Shown here in pieces: positions 41,500 through 49,960 of a stretch of 64,000 nucleotides of DNA. The notes under the pieces were generated by a model that worked only from the letters and a program-made list of their open reading frames with translations, had not been told where the DNA came from and did no database searches. The stretch lies in assembly GCF_002846415.1 (NCBI RefSeq), contig NZ_PJMX01000001.1, positions 1,922,001 to 1,986,000 of the forward strand, written 5' to 3'. The stretch comes from Streptomyces sp. TLI_146 (GTDB lineage Bacteria; Actinomycetota; Actinomycetes; Streptomycetales; Streptomycetaceae). Within the stretch, counting starts at the first letter, position 1. The number at the start of each line of letters is the position of its first letter. A program made the translations under genes and the position numbers.

Positions 41500-42888
41500 T
41501 CAGTGCGTGATCTGCACCCAAAAGCCGTCGTCAGGACCGTCGATGACCCGGTTCTTGTTGTAGAAGTCCAGCAGGAGATTCCCCCCAGCCCCGTTCTCGG
41601 TGCCGGGGACGGGCATGACGCTGAAGTTGTCCTTCAGCTGGTGCGGGTCGTAGTCGCCCGCGGCCGCTCCCTGATAGGTGCTCTGGAACGGGTACTCGTC
41701 GCACTCATCGCCGTTCTTGGCGTAGTCGTCGCCGAAGTACTTCAGGCAGTTGTACCGGGACTTGTTGTAGTTCGCTTCCCTGCGCTTGGTGTCGTTGTAG
41801 AGCCGGGACAGCGGGTCGCCGGGGTTTTGACCCGGGACCTTCTTGGTGGCACTCGGCGGCACGGTCGAGCCGGGGTTGGTGAACGCCTTCTCTATGTGCC
41901 GGGCCACGCCGCGTTCCGGCGCGTTATCCGCCGCGCTGTACACGAGGGGCGTCTGGTAAGCGAGGCTGGCTGCGCCGGTGTTCGAGTTGGGGAGGTAGGG
42001 CGCCTTGTCCCACCGCAGGGCGAGCCAGAAGGGTTCCCCGCCGGTGGCGCCGTCCAGCTTCCAGGCCAGCGGAGGCTTGATCTTGAAGGAGGGCTGGTAG
42101 ATAGCGCTGATCAAGTCCACCGCCCCGCCGTTGCCCTGCCCCGCCGAGGCATTCACGGTCTGACTGAAGGTGCCATTGCTACGCAGGGCCACCCACGGCT
42201 TCGTGACCGGAAGCTGTGTGCCGCCCCAGCTGTACTGGACACTGGCAGGCCAGCTCTTGGCTATCGCCGCCGAGGTCTCGATGCCGGTGGTCGTGATCCC
42301 CGTCTCCCCGCTGGAGAGCATGTCGGTGAACTGGTAGGTGAGCTGGATCTCCCGGCTGACGGATGGGACCGTCGCGATCACGATGACGTTGAAGTGACTC
42401 TGTCCAACCGGCTTGCCGCGCTGAAGCCAAGTCTGGTTGAACGTCGCGCCCGAGCAGACCGCGTAACGGGACTTGACGAAGAACTTGTTCGTCGTGCCCA
42501 GACCTGCCACACACTCCGCTGCGGTCATCGTGCGCGGCGGATCCGGCAGGGACACCGCCCCCGCCACTCCTTGCCTCTCCACGGGTGCGGGATGCCCGGA
42601 CTCACGCCGCGCACGCGGAGCGAACGAGGCCGCGGGTCCCACCGTCTCCTTGGCGAGCCGCGCCTGCATGTCACCGTCGTCGGCTAACGCGCGCAGCTCT
42701 GCCAGCCCCTGGCCGCTCTTCAGCTCCGCAAGGGAGGGCGTGTGGGCACCGTAGGGCAGGACGTAGGTGTCCACCCGCTGGTCGAGCGGTACGCCGTGAG
42801 CCGCCACCGGAGCCGCCAGCGGCCAGACCAGCACGGAGGCAGCCAGCGCCATTGTGCAGGCACGCGCGTTTTTGAGGAATCGTTTCAT
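41500..42888 (-). CDS. Secreted protein with C-terminal NucA/NucB-type DNase domain
   Basis: 462 residues, ATG at 42888 with a GGGGGG site upstream. Signal peptide (MKRFLKNARACTMALAASV..., cleavage near 30), then a long beta-rich region (about 100-370) whose strands (SHFNVIVIATVPSVSREIQLTYQ) suggest a sandwich or shell. The last 90 residues contain SRYNCLKYFG, GDECDEYPFQSTYQGAA and FYNKNRVIDGPDDGFWVQI, the NucA/NucB endonuclease pattern with the acidic CDEYPF core. NucB-type enzymes cut extracellular DNA. Six or so cysteines fit export. The layout is that of a secreted toxin or competence-type nuclease. Confidence 0.75.
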   Translation of the reverse strand: MKRFLKNARACTMALAASVLVWPLAAPVAAHGVPLDQRVDTYVLPYGAHTPSLAELKSGQGLAELRALADDGDMQARLAKETVGPAASFAPRARRESGHPAPVERQGVAGAVSLPDPPRTMTAAECVAGLGTTNKFFVKSRYAVCSGATFNQTWLQRGKPVGQSHFNVIVIATVPSVSREIQLTYQFTDMLSSGETGITTTGIETSAAIAKSWPASVQYSWGGTQLPVTKPWVALRSNGTFSQTVNASAGQGNGGAVDLISAIYQPSFKIKPPLAWKLDGATGGEPFWLALRWDKAPYLPNSNTGAASLAYQTPLVYSAADNAPERGVARHIEKAFTNPGSTVPPSATKKVPGQNPGDPLSRLYNDTKRREANYNKSRYNCLKYFGDDYAKNGDECDEYPFQSTYQGAAAGDYDPHQLKDNFSVMPVPGTENGAGGNLLLDFYNKNRVIDGPDDGFWVQITH

Positions 42889-43294
42889 CGTCCCCCCTGG
42901 ACGTAGGAATTCCGCCCTCACAAGGAGCGGCAGACATCATGCCTATCAGCCCCGGCCGCTAAGCCCGAACGCGCTTGTTCTGTTTGGCGCGATCACCGTC
43001 GCAACCTGACCGAACACGCCGCGTCGCAACAAATGAGTGGACAGCAGCTCGGGAAGTCCACCAAGCCGATGCCTATCGCGGAAGACCTGGCTCTATCGGT
43101 GAGTTCGGAATGCCTTTCAGGCCACCGAGAGAGTGCGACGGTCATGAACCCAACCGACCGATTGCGCCCCCACGGCAGGAGAAGGTGACCAAATCGCGGT
43201 GACCCGCCCCGCCATCCTGCGGGGCCGGCGGGCATAGATCTGGTCACTTTCGGCGCTGCCCCCCTGACCTCCATCCCGTGAGCCCCCCTTACAC
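42889..43294. other. Intergenic region, no gene seen
   Basis: About 400 bases between the leftward nuclease gene and the broken LPGxW gene. No frame shows convincing coding bias. A G/C hairpin (stem CCCCGC/GCGGGG, 43207-43224) could be a terminator. The nuclease promoter should lie in the first 150 bases, but no clear boxes were found. Confidence 0.4.
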
Positions 43295-43822
43295 ATGGAG
43301 AACTGGCCTGCTCACACGACGAAAGGACTGCGCATCCCCTCTGCATCTCTTGCCGAATTCGCTGCGCGACTATCGCTTCGGCTGCCCGGCTACTGGTCCG
43401 TTGACATCAAGCACCATCTCAGGCCGAGCGCGCGAGCCGAGCGCACCGGCCGAGTTTGGACCCCCTTCGATGAACGCCCCTCGCTCGCCCGGTTCGAGCC
43501 CGTTACGGACGCCGTGCTGACCGGAGCGGGTGGACGGCGTCTGTATCTCCTGGCCCATTGAGCCGGGCGTGTCCTGGTCTGCCCCCTCGTGCCCGACGAC
43601 CTGCACGAGGGGATCACCGACCGCGTGCCTGCTCCTCCCTGCATCGCAGTGCCCGCCGAGGCAGTTCGCGCCGCGTGGCGTCTGCAGAACCGCCTGCTGC
43701 CCCACTACGCCCGCGCTGTCGATGAGGCCCGCCGCGCTCAGACGCCACTCCGGGCGCCCGGGCGCGCCATCGGCCTGCCGCCTCCCCCGGCCGCGCCGCC
43801 CGCCACGGCACGCAGACGTTAA
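43295..43822 (+). pseudogene. Domain A-only LPGxW protein with premature stop
   Basis: ATG 43295 opens LAEFAARLSLRLPGYWSVD, a clear domain A start. After RRLYLLAH a TGA (43559-43561) interrupts the frame, yet the same frame carries on with AGRVLVCPLVPDDLHEGITD and AWRLQNRLLPHYARAVDEAR, the expected end of domain A, plus a Pro/Arg tail. A single nonsense change, perhaps from TGG, would explain it. It is the fourth member of this family in the window. Confidence 0.65.
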
Positions 43823-43835
43823 CTCCCCTCCTGTA

Positions 43836-44801
43836 ATGAGATCCCTGAACTCCCCTGATCGGAATACCTTTTTGACGCAGCCCGCATTCACAGCACTTTC
43901 CCTGGGCGCTGGTGTACAGAGCACGGCCCTGCTCTGCCTTTCCGCCGAAGGCGTCCTCCCAAAAATCGACTACGCGATCTTCGCCGACACGGGTTGGGAG
44001 CCCGCGGCCGTGTATTCGCATCTCGACCGCCTGGAGCGGGAGATAGCAGAACCCGCCGGCATTCCCGTCCTCCGGGTCTCCTCCGGAAACATTCGCAACG
44101 ACGCGCTCGATCCGGAGCACAGGTTCGCCTCCATGCCGCTGTACATCCTCAACAAGGATGGCAAGCCCGGGATGACCAGGCGCCAGTGCACGGGCGAGTA
44201 CAAGATCAAGCCCTTGAAGAAGCAGGTGCGCCAACTCATCGGTTACCCCTATCCCACGCGCATTCCCAGGAGCATCTTCGTCGAGCAGTGGGTCGGCATT
44301 TCGACGGATGAGTTCCACCGCGCCAAGGACTCCGACGTCAAGTACATGCGCAACCGGCACCCGCTCATCGATATGAACTGGTCACGGTCCGACTGCACGC
44401 GCTACCTGACCTCGCTCGGCCTCGCGGACACACCCAAATCGAGCTGCCTGGGCTGCCCCTTCCACGGAAACGCCCAGTGGCGGCACATCCGCGATACCTC
44501 GCCGCAGGAGTGGGAGGACGTAGTCGCCTTCGACGCCGCCATCCGGAAGGGGAATGCACGAGCCAACGCCACCGGCAACCGCCTGCTGGGCGAAGCGTTC
44601 CTCCACCGCTCGCGCGTGCCTCTCGGCCAGGCACCGATCGACCACGTCACCGCCACCGAATGGGCCGCGCAGCAGCAGGAACTCGGCGACGGTGACGCTC
44701 ACGTCCAGGAGCTGGAGGACGGCGTGGTCGACGGCTGCTCCCCGTGGGCGTGCCGCGGTGAAGTCGGGCCGGTCCAGACTGATTTCCAGCTGGCCTCTTG
44801 A
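43836..44801 (+). CDS. PAPS-reductase-like (PP-loop) protein
   Basis: About 321 residues from ATG 43836; TTG 43872 is an alternative start. A PP-loop-type nucleotide site FTALSLGAGVQSTALLCLS comes first, then the strand YAIFADTGWEP. Four cysteines are in conserved positions: one in RRQCTGEYKIKPLKK, one in RSDCTRYL and two in SSCLGCPFHG. The PAPS reductase/ATP-pyrophosphatase superfamily includes sulfate-activation enzymes, the phosphorothioation enzyme DndC and phage proteins of unknown role. It is followed, with overlapping start and stop, by a cytosine methyltransferase, which points to a DNA-modification or anti-restriction role rather than sulfur assimilation. Confidence 0.75.
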   Translation: MRSLNSPDRNTFLTQPAFTALSLGAGVQSTALLCLSAEGVLPKIDYAIFADTGWEPAAVYSHLDRLEREIAEPAGIPVLRVSSGNIRNDALDPEHRFASMPLYILNKDGKPGMTRRQCTGEYKIKPLKKQVRQLIGYPYPTRIPRSIFVEQWVGISTDEFHRAKDSDVKYMRNRHPLIDMNWSRSDCTRYLTSLGLADTPKSSCLGCPFHGNAQWRHIRDTSPQEWEDVVAFDAAIRKGNARANATGNRLLGEAFLHRSRVPLGQAPIDHVTATEWAAQQQELGDGDAHVQELEDGVVDGCSPWACRGEVGPVQTDFQLAS

Positions 44802-46039
44802 TACTCGACCTGTTCGCCGGCCCCGGGGGGTGGAGCCAGGCCCTGGCCGCGCTCGGCGTACGGGACGTGGGCCTGGAATGGGACGAGTGGGCCTGCAAAA
44901 CCCGTGCCGCGGCCGGGCAACTGACGATCCGCACGGATGTCGCCACCTATCCCCTATGGCCGTTCCTCGGCCGGATCACCGGGCTGATCGCGTCCCCGCC
45001 GTGCCAGGCATGGTCGATGGCCGGCAAACGCCTGGGCCTGGTCGACCAGCCCCTGGTCCATCAGGCCGTCGCCGACCTCGCCCAGGGCCGCGACACCCGC
45101 AAACAGCTCCTGGACGCCTGCCGGGATCCGAGGAGTCTGCTCGCCGCCGAACCCATGCGCTACCTGCACGCCCTCCACCAGCACGGCCAGCCGGAATGGG
45201 TGGCGATGGAAGAGGTCCCCGATGTGCTGCCGCTGTGGCGCCAGTACGCCGCGATCCTGCGGACCTGGGGGTACTCGGCCTGGACAGGGGTGCTGAACGC
45301 GGCCGACTACGGCGTGCCGCAGACGAGGCGGCGGGCGATCCTCCTCGCCTCGCGTACGCGTACCGCCGAGCCGCCGCCGCCCACCCACGCCAAACTCGCC
45401 GAGCCCGACTCGCTGTTCGGACCGGGCCGCGCCCGCTGGGTATCCATGGCCGAAGCCCTCGGCTGGGGCGCCACCGACCGCCCCGTCCCCACCGTATGCG
45501 CCGGCGGCGGCCCCGGTGGCGGGCCCGAGCCCTTCCCCTCCGGCTCCCGCAAAACCCTCAGCGACGCCCGCGACCGCGGCACCTGGAAGCCCCACCCGCC
45601 CGCCGCATCCCCGGCCACACCTCCGGCACATGCTCTGGAGAAGCAGACCAACAGTGTGGAACACCCTGCCACAGGGACGGCGGTGACAGCGTGGCGCTGG
45701 TCTCTGCGCAACAACAGCCAGACCAACGCCACCACCCGCAGCCTCGACGAACCCGCCGGGACCCTGTTCTTCGGCCACCGGGCCAACGAGTGCGTGTGGC
45801 AGGCCGAACCGAATACCTCCGCAGCTCCGGGCACTATCCCTGCCCCGGATCCGATCCGGATCACCGCTGCCGAGGCCGGGATCCTGCAGACCTTCCCCGC
45901 CGACTATCCCTGGCAGGGCAACAAGGGCCAGATCTTCAGTCAGGTCGGCAACGCCGTCCCACCCCGACTCGCCGCCCATCTGCTAGCCCCCCACCTCGAC
46001 AAGACCCTCACCCCCGACGACTTCACCCTGGCCGCCTGA
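44798..46039 (+). CDS. DNA (cytosine-5) methyltransferase
   Basis: 413 residues, TTG at 44798 inside the previous stop. The motif order is that of C5 methyltransferases: ILDLFAGPGGWSQALAALG (I), GLIASPPCQAWSMAGKRLG (IV, catalytic cysteine at about 69), AMEEVPDVLPL (VI, with E-E-V for the usual E-N-V), AADYGVPQTRRRAILLAS (VIII), a variable recognition region (about 230-330) and FSQVGNAVPPRLA (X). No restriction gene is adjacent. It may protect the element or, with the PP-loop neighbour, take part in an unusual base modification. Confidence 0.85.
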   Translation: MILDLFAGPGGWSQALAALGVRDVGLEWDEWACKTRAAAGQLTIRTDVATYPLWPFLGRITGLIASPPCQAWSMAGKRLGLVDQPLVHQAVADLAQGRDTRKQLLDACRDPRSLLAAEPMRYLHALHQHGQPEWVAMEEVPDVLPLWRQYAAILRTWGYSAWTGVLNAADYGVPQTRRRAILLASRTRTAEPPPPTHAKLAEPDSLFGPGRARWVSMAEALGWGATDRPVPTVCAGGGPGGGPEPFPSGSRKTLSDARDRGTWKPHPPAASPATPPAHALEKQTNSVEHPATGTAVTAWRWSLRNNSQTNATTRSLDEPAGTLFFGHRANECVWQAEPNTSAAPGTIPAPDPIRITAAEAGILQTFPADYPWQGNKGQIFSQVGNAVPPRLAAHLLAPHLDKTLTPDDFTLAA

Positions 46040-47157
46040 TGCCCCACCCCACCCCCGACCACACCAACGACCTCAACGACACTCCACCACCGCCTCCCGT
46101 GCACTACGCCGAGCAATCCCTGCTCGGCGCCCTCCTCCTGGACCCCCACCGCCTCGACGAGATCGGCCCGCTGGAGCCAGGCCACTTCACCCACCCCGCC
46201 CACAGCGAGCTGTTCCGCGCCATGCGTACGGCGCCAGCACCCGAGGCCGAACAGCACCGTACGAGCCCGGTCTGGCTGAACTCCGTCCTGGACGCGGCCC
46301 GCCCCCACGCACCCGGGCTGACCGCCTCATACCTGCATAGCCTCATCCAGGTCTGCCCTTGGCCCCAGCACGCGGCGACGTACGCGCGGATGGTCCGCGC
46401 CGACCACGCCCGCCGCAGCCTGCGCCTGCACGCCGAGCGCCTGGCCCAGACCGCGGTGGACATCGCCCTGCCGCACCGCGCGAAGGCCACCGTCCAGCAG
46501 GCCGCCACCCTCGCCCACTTCCTGGACGACCTCTCCGGCCGCTTCACCCCGCACCCCAGCTCCCTGCCGCGCACCGCGCTGCCGCCGGCACCCGCCCGGG
46601 ACACCAGCGAGGAAGCCCTCGACGAGGAACGCCTCCTGATCGCCACCGCGACCGCATACCCCGCCGAGACCAGCCAGATGCGCTGGCTCGTGCCCGAGGA
46701 CTTCGCGCTCCCCCTCAACGCGGCGCTGTGGCAGTGCCTGGCCGCGCTCGCCCATCGCGGCGACCCGCTCGACCCGGTCACCGTGCTCTGGGAAGCCCAG
46801 CACCGCGGCCTCCTCGTACACGGGATCACCCCCGCGGATCTGCTGGCACTGCTCTCCACGCCGGTCGGCTCCCCCGAGCACTGGGGCGAGAAGGTCCTTG
46901 AGCGTGCTCTGCTCAGCCGCGCGCAGACCGTCGCCGCCAGCATCGCTGCCTTTACCGACGATCTGGCCAACAGCCCCCACCAGCTGATCACCGGCAGCCG
47001 GCGGGCGCTGGCCGACCTCAATGCCGTGCGCGGCCGCTGGCGCCAGGCCACCGGCCCGGCCACGCCGCGCACCACCCGCCCGGCCAGAACCCCGGCCGCC
47101 CCGCGGGCCGGACCGCCCGCGCGGATCGCCCCACGCCCTGTCCGAGTCAGCCGCTAG
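46039..47157 (+). CDS. DnaB N-terminal-domain protein lacking the helicase ATPase
   Basis: 372 residues, ATG at 46039 in a TGATG overlap. Two copies of the DnaB N-terminal fold appear: VHYAEQSLLGALLLDPHRLDEI ... LEPGHFTHPAHSELFRAM and, in the second half, DEERLLIATATAYPAETSQMRWL ... EDFALPLNAALWQCLAAL. No RecA-type Walker motifs follow. A Pro/Ala tail ends the protein. In DnaB this domain forms the collar that binds primase, so a stand-alone double copy could recruit or divert host replication proteins to the element. Confidence 0.75.
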   Translation: MPHPTPDHTNDLNDTPPPPPVHYAEQSLLGALLLDPHRLDEIGPLEPGHFTHPAHSELFRAMRTAPAPEAEQHRTSPVWLNSVLDAARPHAPGLTASYLHSLIQVCPWPQHAATYARMVRADHARRSLRLHAERLAQTAVDIALPHRAKATVQQAATLAHFLDDLSGRFTPHPSSLPRTALPPAPARDTSEEALDEERLLIATATAYPAETSQMRWLVPEDFALPLNAALWQCLAALAHRGDPLDPVTVLWEAQHRGLLVHGITPADLLALLSTPVGSPEHWGEKVLERALLSRAQTVAASIAAFTDDLANSPHQLITGSRRALADLNAVRGRWRQATGPATPRTTRPARTPAAPRAGPPARIAPRPVRVSR

Positions 47158-47214
47158 CCCCCCGGTCCGGGCCGAACCTCTTGCGTCGGCCCGGACCGGC
47201 GAAACGAGCCCTCT

Positions 47215-48597
47215 ATGCCCGACACTGCACCCGCCGCTCACGCTCACGTTCATCTCGCCCTGCACCCCCATCACCCCAGCGCCGTCGTCGCCACCCTCAC
47301 CGGCCCCACACTGCACACCGCCCGTGCCACCCTCGCCTCGGAAGGCTTCCGGCCGGTCACCGAGACCACGATGCTCCTCGTCCGTATCGACCACGAGGAG
47401 CCCTACTACGCCAACATCACCGCGAGCCTCCTGCGCGACGCTGGCATCCGCGTGGAGATCACCGAGCAGCTGCGGGAGGAGACCAACACCGAGTGGACCT
47501 GGGCGGACCACCCGATGACCTGGCTGGACCGTGAGGAGATCCGGCTCGTGTCCGCCGACGCCCAGAAGATCCACGACGACATCGCCTCCGGCCTACTCGT
47601 TGTCCACCTGCACGCTCACGACGGCCACACCACCGTCGCCGTGGGCACCTATCAGCACGCCGACAGCGTCCACCTCCACGGCGAGGACCACCTGCGGGTC
47701 GTCAGCGGCACCTACGACACCCCCAGCGAAGCCATCGCCGACTTCGAGCGCCTGTACGGCAACGCCGTCCGCCCCGGCCCGCCGCCGCCCACCGACACCG
47801 AACAACAGGCCACCCGGGCCCTCGCCGCCGTGTCCACATCAGCGTCGGCCAGCACCCCTGACGCACCCACGGAACCGCAGGCAGCGAAGCCAGAGTTGGT
47901 ACCGGTGTACGCCGCCGATCCCGGCGACCACGAAGCCCTCCTCAAGGACTTCCTCGACTCCCAACCCGCCTGGGAGAAGTACCGCCCGTACGACGAGACC
48001 ACTATCGCCAACCACGAATCCCTCACCCTGCGCGTGGAGTTCGAGCACGAGACCGGGCCGCGCAACATCAACTGGACCGTCGCCGCCTACGAGAAACCGG
48101 TGGGCGACCGCCTGTGGCACGCAACGGCCACCGCCTCCACACCGGTCGCGATCATCAACGCACTGCTGGACACGGTCGCCACCGAGAACGTGGGAGTGCT
48201 GCGCCTGTCCCCCCGTGCCACTGAGGCCGCTATCGCCGAGGCGACCCGTCCGCTCACCGATGCGGGCTGGAAGCACTCCATCGACGGGAGTTACATCGTC
48301 TGGGAGTCCCCCGGCCCCGAGAGAGGCGGCGTACAGTTCGACGCCTTCGCCCCCCAGCAGCCCAACAACACGCTTCCCACATGGACCATCTGGGGCGGCC
48401 ACACCGCCCACCAGCCCACCTGGGCACTCCATCTTTCCGCCCACGCACCCCCCGCCCTGGTGCAGAACATCACCTTCGAAATGACCGAGGGCCAAGGAAA
48501 CCGCCCCGTACCCCCAGCAACTGGCGGCCCGGCACTCCGCAACACACACGCCCCCGCTCGGGTGGCAGCACCGAAACTTCCCGGACGCAGGCGATGA
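47215..48597 (+). CDS. Large protein: domain B-like N-terminus plus two DUF317-like units
   Basis: 460 residues, ATG at 47215. The N-terminal part (about 8-90) shows HVHLALHPHHPSAVVATLTG, TARATLASEGFRPV, TMLLVRIDHEEPYYAN and DAGIRVEIT, like domain B. Then come an Asp/Ala-rich linker, a unit with LWHATATASTPVAIINALLDTV (about 250-325) and another with TWALHLSAHAPPALVQNITFEM (about 330-420). The closing helices after a P-V/P-A turn match DUF317. It ends the PP-loop/methyltransferase/DnaB-N gene run. Function unknown. Confidence 0.7.
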   Translation: MPDTAPAAHAHVHLALHPHHPSAVVATLTGPTLHTARATLASEGFRPVTETTMLLVRIDHEEPYYANITASLLRDAGIRVEITEQLREETNTEWTWADHPMTWLDREEIRLVSADAQKIHDDIASGLLVVHLHAHDGHTTVAVGTYQHADSVHLHGEDHLRVVSGTYDTPSEAIADFERLYGNAVRPGPPPPTDTEQQATRALAAVSTSASASTPDAPTEPQAAKPELVPVYAADPGDHEALLKDFLDSQPAWEKYRPYDETTIANHESLTLRVEFEHETGPRNINWTVAAYEKPVGDRLWHATATASTPVAIINALLDTVATENVGVLRLSPRATEAAIAEATRPLTDAGWKHSIDGSYIVWESPGPERGGVQFDAFAPQQPNNTLPTWTIWGGHTAHQPTWALHLSAHAPPALVQNITFEMTEGQGNRPVPPATGGPALRNTHAPARVAAPKLPGRRR

Positions 48598-49055
48598 GCC
48601 CTGCCCGGCGCAGCCGACGATGTTCTGGGTGGACCTCGCCGTCCTGGCCGACTTCGGGACCTCCTGCTTATTCCCGGCGCGACAGCTGATCGGCCACATG
48701 CGCTCGGTCACGAGCGGCATCACCGCGGACGGCCGCTGCATCCGCCGGTGCGTCAGAACGCAGCGAGGGCCACACCTACTGGCACCACCAGGGGGCCGAT
48801 GCCTCCGGACAGGGCATCCGGGTTGCACCTCCCTCTTGGTCATGCCCCACTCCGGACATAGCCGCCTCGCTGAGCGCCTAGGCCGTGTTTTAGGTTCCAG
48901 CACCGCACCGCCCAGTGCCGACCCGGAGCCGGCCGGGCTCGTAAAGCCTGCCTATACCGCAGGGCATGACGGTTCGTCACTACCAGTGGACAAGCTGTGC
49001 GTGTTACGGCTTGGATCTTGCAAGCCGGTATCCATACACGTGAGGAGCTACTTCC

Positions 49056-49655
49056 ATGGCTGACCCCCAAGCAGGAACTGACTACAGCGTGCTGGCCGCT
49101 CCGCAGCCCGTTCAGGACAGTACAAAGGTTGAGGTCATCGAGTTCTTCGGTTACTTCGACAAGTTCAGTGCCGCCCTGGAGCCGTCCCTTCAGAAGTGGC
49201 AGACCGGGCTGTCGGCCGACGTCCTTGTCCGCCGCGTGCCGGTTGCCTTTGGCACTCAGGCCGCTTACGTAGCCCAGCAGAAGCTCTACTACACCCTGGA
49301 GGCGCTGGGTAAGGTCGACGCCCTGCACCAGAGTGTGTTCGACGCGATCCACGGCCCCGCTCGGGCGCGCCTCGACAGCGATCAGAACGTCCTGGCCTGG
49401 GCGGTCAAGCAGGGTCTCGACGAGAAGGAGTTCAGCGCCAACTACAACTCCTTCGCCGTCACCCGGAAGGCCACGACGGCCACGAAGGAACAGAACGACT
49501 ACCGGCTCGCAGGAGTACCCACGCTCGTGGTGCAGGGCCAGTACACGACGAGCCCCTCTCAGGCCGCATCCACGGCGACGGCGACAACGGAGGCTGCGAG
49601 CATCGAGCGGACGTTCCAGGTGCTGGACTTCCTGGTTGCCAAGGCGCGGTCCTGA
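49056..49655 (+). CDS. DsbA-like thioredoxin-fold protein without the CxxC site
   Basis: 199 residues, ATG at 49056 (start codon near CTTCCATGG, GGAG upstream). VEVIEFFGYFDKFSAALEPSLQKW-type sequence is the start of a DsbA fold, but where DsbA has C-P-H-C this protein has D-K-F-S. The cis-proline loop AGVPTLVVQGQY is kept, as is the helical insert. There is no cysteine in the active site and no signal peptide, so it cannot be a normal thiol oxidase. It may be a binding protein or chaperone. It lies inside an IS5-like element, followed by a strong terminator, so it looks like a transposon-borne cargo gene. Confidence 0.75.
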   Translation: MADPQAGTDYSVLAAPQPVQDSTKVEVIEFFGYFDKFSAALEPSLQKWQTGLSADVLVRRVPVAFGTQAAYVAQQKLYYTLEALGKVDALHQSVFDAIHGPARARLDSDQNVLAWAVKQGLDEKEFSANYNSFAVTRKATTATKEQNDYRLAGVPTLVVQGQYTTSPSQAASTATATTEAASIERTFQVLDFLVAKARS

Positions 49656-49717
49656 CGGACTCTCGCTCGCCTGTCCGTTCCCAGGGTTGACCCGCTCTGT
49701 GACCGAGGCAGCTCCGG

Positions 49718-49772
49718 CGGGCCCGGGTGCCTCTCTTCCCCGTGCCACGAGGAAGAGAGGCACCCGGGCCCG
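49718..49772 (+). terminator. Strong hairpin terminator of the cargo gene
   Basis: A 22-bp perfect stem (starting CGGGCCCGGGTGCC) around an 11-base loop, about 60 bases after the DsbA-like stop. The transposase gene converges from the other side, so it may also block its transcript. Confidence 0.85.
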
Positions 49773-49960
49773 CATGGGAGACAGGGACGGCCGCCCCGTA
49801 CCAGCCCCTGGGGTGAGGCCGTTGTCCGTCAGCTTCGGCTGGGGAACAGGGTGTAGACCCACGCTTCGTTCGTGGGGGTCGGGTTCAGGGAGGTGGAGAA
49901 GGCGTCAAGCCCGGTGAGCACTTCCTTTGGCGGTGATGGTGCTCTTGCGCTTGGCTGCCC

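Noticed and set aside
48620..49055. Rightward frame between the DUF317-like gene and the DsbA-like gene
   Set aside because: It runs across the IS inverted repeat and target duplication, and lacks coding bias.
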